In this document: piece by piece, positions 51,480-62,400 of the stretch | Numbering within the stretch: position 1 is the first letter of the stretch | How the letters are laid out: every line of letters starts with the position of its first letter | From: Lasioglossum baleicum | Lineage: Eukaryota; Arthropoda; Insecta; Hymenoptera; Halictidae | Length of the DNA stretch: 64,000 nt | NCBI RefSeq assembly: GCF_051020765.1 | Contig: NW_027469521.1 | Location: forward strand, 48,704-112,703 | Reading direction: 5' to 3' | The notes under the pieces: model-generated | Told to the model about the DNA's origin: nothing | Seen by the model: the letters and a program-made list of their open reading frames with translations, nothing else | The model's database searches: none | Made by a program: the position numbers and the translations under genes

Positions 51480-53681
51480 CGAGCTTATGTCAGATTCGAC
51501 GATTCTTCGTTTCAGAAGTGTATTTCTGTGCGGAATCGCTGTTTCGCGTGCTATATCAGTGCATTTGCATGAAAGTATGCGAAATTGGAATAGAAACTCC
51601 GACCCGGCAAGCACGATCACAATTTATACGAGTCTATGTCAGTTTCGACATTCTTCGTTTCAGAAGTGTATTTCTGTGCGGTATCGCTGTTTCGCGTGCT
51701 AAATCAGTTCATTTGCATGCGGATATGCGAAGTTCACATAGAAACTCCGATTCGGCAAGCACGATCACGATTTATTCGAGCTTATGTCAGATTCAACGAT
51801 TATTCGTTTCACAAATGAATTTCTGTACGGAATCGCTGTTTAGCGTGCTATATCAGTGCATTTGCATGAAAGTATGCGAAATTGGAATAGAAACTCCGAC
51901 CCGGCAAGCACGATCACGATTTATTCGAGCTTATGTCAGATTCGACGATTCTCCGTTTCAGAAGTGTATTTCTGTGCGGAATCGCTGTTTCGCGCGCTAG
52001 ATCAGTGCATTTGCATGCAAGTATGACAAATTGGAATAGAAACTCCGACCGGCAATCACGATCACGATTTATTCGAGCTTATGTCAGATTCGACGATTCT
52101 TCGTTTCAGAAGTGTATTTCTTTGCGGAATCGCTGTTTCGCGTGCTAGATCAGTGCATTTGCATGCAAATATGCGAAATTGGCACGAAAACTCCGATTCC
52201 GCAAGCACGATCACGATTTATTCGAGCTTATGTCAGATTCGACAATTATTCGTTTCACAAATGAATTTCTGTGCGGAATCGCTGTTTCGCGTAGTAGATC
52301 AGTGCATTTGCAAGCAAGTATGTCAAATTGGAATAGAAACTCCGACCCGGCAAGCACGATCACGATTTATTCGAGCTTATGTCAGATTCGACGATTCTTT
52401 GTTTCAGAAGTGTATTTCTTTGCGGAATCGCTGTTTCGCGCGCTAGATCAGTGCATTTGTATGCAGATATGCGAAATTGGCACGGAAACTCCGATTCGGC
52501 AAGCACGATCACGATTTATTCGAGCTTATGTCAGATTCGACGGTTCTTCGTTTCAGAAGTGTATTTCTGTGCGGAATCGCTGTTTCGCGTGCTATATCAG
52601 TGCATTTGCATGAAAGTATGCGAAATTGGAATAGAAACTCCGACCCGGCAAGCACGATCACAATTTATACGAGTCTATGTCAGTTTCGACATTCTTCGTT
52701 TCAGAAGTGTATTTCTGTGCGGTATCGCTGTTTCGCGTGCTAAATCAGTTCGTTTGCATGCGGATATGCGAAATTCACATAGAAACTCCGATTCGGCAAG
52801 CACGATCACGATTTATTCGAGCTTATGTCAGATTCAACGATTATTCGTTTCACAAATGAATTTCTGTACGGAATCGCTGTTTAGCGTGCTATATCAGTGC
52901 ATTTGCATGAAAGTATGCGAAATTGGAATAGAAACTCCGACCCGGCAAGCACGATCACGATTTATTCGAGCTTATGTCAGATTCGACGATTCTCCGTTTC
53001 AGAAGTGTATTTCTGTGCGGAATCGCTGTTTCGCGCGCTAGATCAGTGCATTTGCATGCAAGTATGACAAATTGGAATAGAAACTCCGACCGGCAATCAC
53101 GATCACGATTTATTCGAGCTTATGTCAGATTCGACGATTCTTCGTTTCAGAAGTGTATTTCTTTGCGGAATCGCTGTTTCGCGTGCTAGATCAGTGCATT
53201 TGCATGCAAATATGCGAAATTGGCACGAAAACTCCGATTCCGCAAGCACGATCACGATTTATTCGAGCTTATGTCAGATTCGACAATTATTCGTTTCACA
53301 AATGAATTTCTGTGCGGAATCGCTGTTTCGCGTAGTAGATCAGTGCATTTGCAAGCAAGTATGTCAAATTGGAATAGAAACTCCGACCCGGCAAGCACGA
53401 TCACGATTTATTCGAGCTTATGTCAGATTCGACGATTCTTTGTTTCAGAAGTGTATTTCTTTGCGGAATCGCTGTTTCGCGCGCTAGATCAGTGCATTTG
53501 TATGCAGATATGCGAAATTGGCACGGAAACTCCGATTCGGCAAGCACGATCACGATTTATTCGAGCTTATGTCAGATTCGACGATTCTTCGTTTCAGAAG
53601 TGTATTTCTGTGCGGAATCGCTGTTTCGCGTGCTATATCAGTGCATTTGCATGAAAGTATGCGAAATTGGAATAGAAACTG
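51480..53681. repeat. 1,041-bp (7-monomer) tandem duplication, first site
   Basis: Positions of about 51480-52640 match about 52521-53681 at an offset of 1041 bp (seven monomers less 2 bp). The match is longer than the offset, so the duplication is complete. Differences include GCGAAGTTCAC near 51,727 against GCGAAATTCAC near 52,768, and AAATCAGTTCATT against AAATCAGTTCGTT. The divergence at 53,681 is at GCGACCCGGCCAGC. Confidence 0.8.
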
Positions 53682-54688
53682 CGACCCGGCCAGCACAATC
53701 ACAATTTATTCGAGCCTATGTCAGTTTCGACATTCTTCGTTTCAGAAGTGTATTTCTGTGCGGTATCGCTGTTTCGCGTGCTAGATCAGTTCATTTGCAT
53801 ACAAGTATGAGAAATTGGAATAGAAACCCCGACCCGACAAGCACGATCGCGATTTAATCGAGCTTATGGCAGATTCGACGGTTCTTCGTTTCAGTAGTGT
53901 ATTTCTTTGCGGAATCGCTGTTTCGCGTGCTAGATCAGTGCATTTGCATCCAAATATGCGAAATTGGCACGAAAACTCCGATTCGGCAAGCACGATCACG
54001 ATTTATTCGAGCTTATGTCAGATTCGACGATTCTCCGTTTCAGAAGTGTATTTCTGTGCGGAATCGCTGTTTCGCGCGCTAGATCAGTGCATTTGCATGC
54101 AAGTATGACAAATTGGAATAGAAACTCCGACCGGCAATCACGATCAGGATTTATTCGAGGTTATGTCAGATTCGACGATTCTTCGTTTCAGAAGTGTATT
54201 TCTTTGCGGAATCGCTGTTTCGCGTGCTAGATCAGTGCATTTGCATGCAAATATGCGAAATTGGCACGAAAACTCCGATTCCGCAAGCACGATCACGATT
54301 TATTCGAGCTTATGTCAGATTCGACAATTATTCGTTTCACAAATGAATTTCTGTGCGGAATCGCTGTTTCGCGTAGTAGATCAGTGCATTTGCAAGCAAG
54401 TATGCCAAATTGGAATAGAAACTCCGACCCGGCAAGCACGATCACGATTTATTCGAGCTTATGTCAGATTCGACGATTCTTTGTTTCAGAAGTGTATTTC
54501 TGTGCGGAATCGCTGTTTCGCGCGCTAGATCAGTGCATTTGTATGCAGATATGCGAAATTGGCACGAAAACTCCGATTCGGCAAGCACGATCACGATTTA
54601 TTCGAGCTTATGTCAGATTCGACGATTCTTCGTTTCAGAAGTGTATTTCTGTGCGGAATCGCTGTTTCGCGTGCTATATCAGTGCATT

Positions 54689-54690
54689 TG
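54689..54690. other. Inferred junction of a 7-monomer (1,043 bp) deletion
   Basis: The sequence left of about 54,689 matches the 43-44.6 kb unit at an offset of 10118 bp. The sequence to the right matches the same unit at an offset of 9075 bp. The difference is 1,043 bp, exactly seven monomers. The missing stretch contains the T marker monomer, which is absent from here to the end of the window. The junction lies within or near the TATATCAGTGCATTTGC segment common to both sides. Confidence 0.75.
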
Positions 54691-56421
54691 CATGAAAGTA
54701 TGCGAAATTGGAATAGAAACTCCGACCCGGCAAGCACGATCACAATTTATTCGAGTCTATGTCAGTTTCGACATTCTTCGTTTCAGAAGTGTATTTCTGT
54801 GCGGTCTCGCTGTTTCGCGTGCTAAATCAGTTCATTTGCATGCGGATATGCGAAATTCACATAGAAACTCCGATTCGGCAAGCACGATCACGATTTATTC
54901 GACCTTATGTCAGATTCGACGATTCTTCGTTTCAGAAGTGTATTTCTGTGCGGGATCGCTGTTCCGCGTGCTAGATCAGTGCATTTGCATCCAAATATGC
55001 GAAATTGGCACGAAAACTCCGATTCGGCAAGCACGATCACGATTTATTCGAGCTTATGTCAGATTCGACGATTCTCCGTTTCAGAAGTGTATTTCTGTGC
55101 GGAATCGCTGTTTCGCGCGCTACATCAGTGCATTTGCATGCAAGTATGACAAATTGGAATAGAAACTCCGACCGGCAATCACGATCACGATTTATTCGAG
55201 CTTATGTCAGATTCGACGATTCTTCGTTTCAGAAGTGTATTTCTTTGCGGAATCGCTGTTTCGCGTGCTAGATCAGTGCATTTGCATGCAAATATGCGAA
55301 ATTGGCACGAAAACTCCGATTCCGCAAGCACGATCACGATTTATTCGAGCTTATGTCAGATTCGACAATTATTCGTTTCACAAATGAATTTCTGTGCGGA
55401 ATCGCTGTTTCGCGTAGTAGATCAGTGCATTTGCAAGCAAGTATGCCAAATTGGAATAGAAACTCCGACCCGGCAAGCACGATCACGATTTATTCGAGCT
55501 TATGTCAGATTCGACGATTCTTTGTTTCAGAAGTGTATTTCTGTGCGGAATCGCTGTTTCGCGTGCTAGATCATTGCATTTGCAAGCAAGAATGCCAAAT
55601 TGGAATAGAAACTCCGACCCGGCAAGCACGATCACGATTTATTCGAGCTTATGTCAGATTCGACGATTCTTTGTTTCAGAAGTGTATTTCTGTGCGGAAT
55701 CGCTGTTTCGCGTGCTAGATCAGTGCATTTGTATGCAGATATGCGAAATTGGCACGAAAACTCCGATTCGGCAAGTACGATCACGATTTATTCGAGCTTG
55801 TGTCAGATTCGACGATTCTTCGTTTCAGAAGTGTATTTCTGTGCGGAATCGCTGTTTCGCGTGCTATATCAGTGCATTTGCATGCAAATATGCGAAATCG
55901 GCACGAAAACTCCGATTGGGCAAGCACGATCATGGTTTATTCGAGCTTATGTCAGATTTGACAATTATTCGTTTCACAAATGAATTTCTGTGCGGAATCG
56001 CTGTTTCGCGTAGTAGATCAGTGCATTTGCAAGCAAGTATGCCAAATTGGAATAGAAACTCCGACCCGGCAAGCACGATCACGATTTATTCGAGCTTATG
56101 TCAGATTCGACGATTCTTTGTTTCAGAAGTGTATTTCTGTGCGGAATCGCTGTTTCGCGTGATAGATCAGTGCATTTGTATGCAGATATGCGAAATTGGC
56201 ACGTAAACTCCGATTTGGCAAGCACGATCACGATTTATTCGAGCTTATGTCAGATTCGACGATTCTTCGTTTCAGAAGTGTATTTCTGTGCGGAATCGCT
56301 GTTTCGCGTGCTATATCAGTGCATTTGCATGAAAGTATGCGAAATTGGAATAGAAACTCCGACCCGGCAAGCACGATCACAATTTATACGAGTCTATGTC
56401 AGTTTCGACATTCTTCGTTTC

Positions 56422-59400
56422 AGAAGTGTATTTCTGTGCGGTATCGCTGTTTCGCGTGCTAAATCAGTTCATTTGCATGCGGATATGCGAAATTCACATA
56501 GAAACTCCGATTCGGCAAGCACGATCACGATTTATTCGAGCTTATGTCAGATTCAACGATTATTCGTTTCACAAATGAATTTCTGTACGGAATCGCTGTT
56601 TAGCGTGCTATATCAGTGCATTTGCATGAAAGTATGCGAAATTGGAATAGAAACTCCGACCCGGCAAGCACGATCACGATTTATTCGAGCTTATGTCAGA
56701 TTCGACGATTCTCCGTTTCAGAAGTGTATTTCTGTGCGGAATCGCTGTTTCGCGCGCTAGATCAGTGCATTTGCATGCAAGTATGACAAATTGGAATAGA
56801 AACTCCGACCGGCAATCACGATCACGATTTATTCGAGCTTATGTCAGATTCGACGATTCTTCGTTTCAGAAGTGTATTTCTTTGCGGAATCGCTGTTTCG
56901 CGTGCTAGATCAGTGCATTTGCATGCAAATATGCGAAATTGGCACGAAAACTCCGATTCCGCAAGCACGATCACGATTTATTCGAGCTTATGTCAGATTC
57001 GACAATTATTCGTTTCACAAATGAATTTCTGTGCGGAATCGCTGTTTCGCGTAGTAGATCAGTGCATTTGCAAGCAAGTATGTCAAATTGGAATAGAAAC
57101 TCCGACCCGGCAAGCACGATCACGATTTATTCGAGCTTATGTCAGATTCGACGATTCTTTGTTTCAGAAGTGTATTTCTTTGCGGAATCGCTGTTTCGCG
57201 CGCTAGATCAGTGCATTTGTATGCAGATATGCGAAATTGGCACGGAAACTCCGATTCGGCAAGCACGATCACGATTTATTCGAGCTTATGTCAGATTCGA
57301 CGATTCTTCGTTTCAGAAGTGTATTTCTGTGCGGAATCGCTGTTTCGCGTGCTATATCAGTGCATTTGCATGAAAGTATGCGAAATTGGAATAGAAACTC
57401 CGACCCGGCCAGCACGATCACAATTTATTCGAGCCTATGTCAGTTTCGACATTCTTCGTTTCAGAAGTGTATTTCTGTGCGGTATCGCTGTTTCGCGTGC
57501 TAGATCAGTTCATTTGCATACAAGTATGAGAAATTGGAATAGAAACCCCGACCCGACAAGCACGATCGCGATTTAATCGAGCTTATGGCAGATTCGACGA
57601 TTCTTCGTTTCAGTAGTGTATTTCTTTGCGGAATCGCTGTTTCGCGTGCTAGATCAGTGCATTTGCATCCAAATATGCGAAATTGGCACGAAAACTCCGA
57701 TTCGGCAAGCACGATCACGATTTATTCGAGCTTATGTCAGATTCGACGATTCTCCGTTTCAGAAGTGTATTTCTGTGCGGAATCGCTGTTTCGCGCGCTA
57801 CATCAGTGCATTTGCATGCAAGTATGACAAATTGGAATAGAAACTCCGACCGGCAATCACGATCACGATTTATTCGAGCTTATGTCAGATTCGACGATTC
57901 TTCGTTTCAGAAGTGTATTTCTTTGCGGAATCGCTGTTTCGCGTGCTAGATCAGTGCATTTGCATGCAAATATGCGAAATTGGCACGAAAACTCCGATTC
58001 CGCAAGCACGATCACGATTTATTCGAGCTTATGTCAGATTCGACAATTATTCGTTTCACAAATGAATTTCTGTGCGGAATCGCTGTTTCGCGTAGTAGAT
58101 CAGTGCATTTGCAAGCAAGTATGCCAAATTGGAATAGAAACTCCGACCCGGCAAGCACGATCACGATTTATTCGAGCTTATGTCAGATTCGACGATTCTT
58201 TGTTTCAGAAGTGTATTTCTGTGCGGAATCGCTGTTTCGCGTGCTAGATCATTGCATTTGCAAGCAAGAATGCCAAATTGGAATAGAAACTCCGACCCGG
58301 CAAGCACGATCACGATTTATTCGAGCTTATGTCAGATTCGACGATTCTTTGTTTCAGAAGTGTATTTCTGTGCGGAATCGCTGTTTCGCGTGCTAGATCA
58401 ATGCATTTGTATGCAGATATGCGAAATTGGCACGAAAACTCCGATTCGGCAAGTACGATCACGATTTATTCGAGCTTGTGTCAGATTCGACGATTCTTCG
58501 TTTCAGAAGTGTATTTCTGTGCGGAATCGCTGTTTCGCGTGCTATATCAGTGCATTTGCATGCAAATATGCGAAATCGGCACGAAAACTCCGATTTGGCA
58601 AGCACGATCATGGTTTATTCGAGCTTATGTAAGATTTGACAATTATTCGTTTCACAAATGAATTTCTGTGCGGAATCGCTGTTTCGCGTAGTAGATCAGT
58701 GCATTTGCAAGCAAGTATGCCAAATTGGAATAGAAACTCCGACCCGGCAAGCACGATCACGATTTATTCGAGCTTATGTCAGATTCGACGATTCTTTGTT
58801 TCAGAAGTGTATTTCTGTGCGGAATCGCTGTTTCGCGTGCTAGATCAGTGCATTTGTATGCAGATATGCGAAATTGGCACGTAAACTCCGATTTGGCAAG
58901 CACGATCACGATTTATTCGAGCTTATGTCAGATTCGACGATTCTTCGTTTCAGAAGTGTATTTCTGTGCGGAATCGCTGTTTCGCGTGCTATATCAGTGC
59001 ATTTGCATGAAAGTATGCGAAATTGGAATAGAAACTCCGACCCGGCAAGCACGATCACAATTTATACGAGTCTATGTCAGTTTCGACATTCTTCGTTTCA
59101 GAAGTGTATTTCTGTGCGGTATCGCTGTTTCGCGTGCTAAATCAGTTCATTTGCATGCGGATATGCGAAATTCACATAGAAACTCCGATTCGGCAAGCAC
59201 GATCACGATTTATTCGAGCTTATGTCAGATTCAACGATTATTCGTTTCACAAATGAATTTCTGTACGGAATCGCTGTTTAGCGTGCTATATCAGTGCATT
59301 TGCATGAAAGTATGCGAAATTGGAATAGAAACTCCGACCCGGCAAGCACGATCACGATTTATTCGAGCTTATGTCAGATTCGACGATTCTCCGTTTCAGA

Positions 59401-62400
59401 AGTGTATTTCTGTGCGGAATCGCTGTTTCGCGCGCTAGATCAGTGCATTTGCATGCAAGTATGACAAATTGGAATAGAAACTCCGACCGGCAATCACGAT
59501 CACGATTTATTCGAGCTTATGTCAGATTCGACGATTCTTCGTTTCAGAAGTGTATTTCTTTGCGGAATCGCAGTTTCGCGTGCTAGATCAGTGCATTTGC
59601 ATGCAAATATGCGAAATTGGCACGAAAACTCCGATTCCGCAAGCACGATCACGATTTATTCGAGCTTATGTCAGATTCGACAATTATTCGTTTCACAAAT
59701 GAATTTCTGTGCGGAATCGCTGTTTCGCGTAGTAGATCAGTGCATTTGCAAGCAAGTATGCCAAATTGGAATAGAAACTCCGACCCGGCAAGCACGATCA
59801 CGATTTATTCGAGCTTATGTCAGATTCGACGATTCTTTGTTTCAGAAGTGTATTTCTGTGCGGAATCGCTGTTTCGCGTGCTAGATCAGTGCATTTGTAT
59901 GCAGATATGCGAAATTGGCACGTAAACTCCGATTTGGCAAGCACGATCACGATTTATTCGAGCTTATGTCAGATTCGACGATTCTTCGTTTCAGAAGTGT
60001 ATTTCTGTGCGGAATCGCTGTTTCGCGTGCTATATCAGTGCATTTGCATGAAAGTATGCGAAATTGGAATAGAAACTCCGACCCGGCAAGCACGATCACA
60101 ATTTATACGAGTCTATGTCAGTTTCGACATTCTTCGTTTTAGAAGTGTATTTCTGTGCGGTATCGCTGTTTCGCGTGCTAAATCAGTTCATTTGCATGCG
60201 GATATGCGAAATTCACATAGAAACTCCGATTCGGCAAGCACGATCACGATTTATTCGAGCTTATGTCAGATTCAACGATTATTCGTTTCACAAATGAATT
60301 TCTGTACGGAATCGCTGTTTAGCGTGCTATATCAGTGCATTTGCATGAAAGTATGCGAAATTGGAATAGAAACTCCGACCCGGCAAGCACGATCACGATT
60401 TATTCGAGCTTATGTCAGATTCGACGATTCTCCGTTTCAGAAGTGTATTTCTGTGCGGAATCGCTGTTTCGCGCGCTAGATCAGTGCATTTGCATGCAAG
60501 TATGACAAATTGGAATAGAAACTCCGACCGGCAATCACGATCACGATTTATTCGAGCTTATGTCAGATTCGACGATTCTTCGTTTCAGAAGTGTATTTCT
60601 TTGCGGAATCGCTGTTTCGCGTGCTAGATCAGTGCATTTGCATGCAAATATGCGAAATTGGCACGAAAACTCCGATTCCGCAAGCACGATCACGATTTAT
60701 TCGAGCTTATGTCAGATTCGACAATTATTCGTTTCACAAATGAATTTCTGTGCGGAATCGCTGTTTCGCGTAGTAGATCAGTGCATTTGCAAGCAAGTAT
60801 GTCAAATTGGAATAGAAACTCCGACCCGGCAAGCACGATCACGATTTATTCGAGCTTATGTCAGATTCGACGATTCTTTGTTTCAGAAGTGTATTTCTTT
60901 GCGGAATCGCTGTTTCGCGCGCTAGATCAGTGCATTTGTATGCAGATATGCGAAATTGGCACGGAAACTCCGATTCGGCAAGCACGATCACGATTTATTC
61001 GAGCTTATGTCAGATTCGACGATTCTTCGTTTCAGAAGTGTATTTCTGTGCGGAATCGCTGTTTCGCGTGCTATATCAGTGCATTTGCATGAAAGTATGC
61101 GAAATTGGAATAGAAACTCCGACCCGGCCAGCACGATCACAATTTATTCGAGCCTATGTCAGTTTCGACATTCTTCGTTTCAGAAGTGTATTTCTGTGCG
61201 GTATCGCTGTTTCGCGTGCTAGATCAGTTCATTTGCATACAAGTATGAGAAATTGGAATAGAAACCCCGACCCGACAAGCACGATCGCGATTTAATCGAG
61301 CTTATGGCAGATTCGACGATTCTTCGTTTCAGTAGTGTATTTCTTTGCGGAATCGCTGTTTCGCGTGCTAGATCAGTGCATTTGCATCCAAATATGCGAA
61401 ATTGGCACGAAAACTCCGATTCGGCAAGCACGATCACGATTTATTCGAGCTTATGTCAGATTCGACGATTCTCCGTTTCAGAAGTGTATTTCTGTGCGGA
61501 ATCGCTGTTTCGCGCGCTACATCAGTGCATTTGCATGCAAGTATGACAAATTGGAATAGAAACTCCGACCGGCAATCACGATCACGATTTATTCGAGCTT
61601 ATGTCAGATTCGACGATTCTTCGTTTCAGAAGTGTATTTCTTTGCGGAATCGCTGTTTCGCGTGCTAGATCAGTGCATTTGCATGCAAATATGCGAAATT
61701 GGCACGAAAACTCCGATTCCGCAAGCACGATCACGATTTATTCGAGCTTATGTCAGATTCGACAATTATTCGTTTCACAAATGAATTTCTGTGCGGAATC
61801 GCTGTTTCGCGTAGTAGATCAGTGCATTTGCAAGCAAGTATGCCAAATTGGAATAGAAACTCCGACCCGGCAAGCACGATCACGATTTATTCGAGCTTAT
61901 GTCAGATTCGACGATTCTTTGTTTCAGAAGTGTATTTCTGTGCGGAATCGCTGTTTCGCGTGCTAGATCATTGCATTTGCAAGCAAGAATGCCAAATTGG
62001 AATAGAAACTCCGACCCGGCAAGCACGATCACGATTTATTCGAGCTTATGTCAGATTCGACGATTCTTTGTTTCAGAAGTGTATTTCTGTGCGGAATCGC
62101 TGTTTCGCGTGCTAGATCAATGCATTTGTATGCAGATATGCGAAATTGGCACGAAAACTCCGATTCGGCAAGTACGATCACGATTTATTCGAGCTTGTGT
62201 CAGATTCGACGATTCTTCGTTTCAGAAGTGTATTTCTGTGCGGAATCGCTGTTTCGCGTGCTATATCAGTGCATTTGCATGCAAATATGCGAAATCGGCA
62301 CGAAAACTCCGATTTGGCAAGCACGATCATGGTTTATTCGAGCTTATGTAAGATTTGACAATTATTCGTTTCACAAATGAATTTCTGTGCGGAATCGCTG

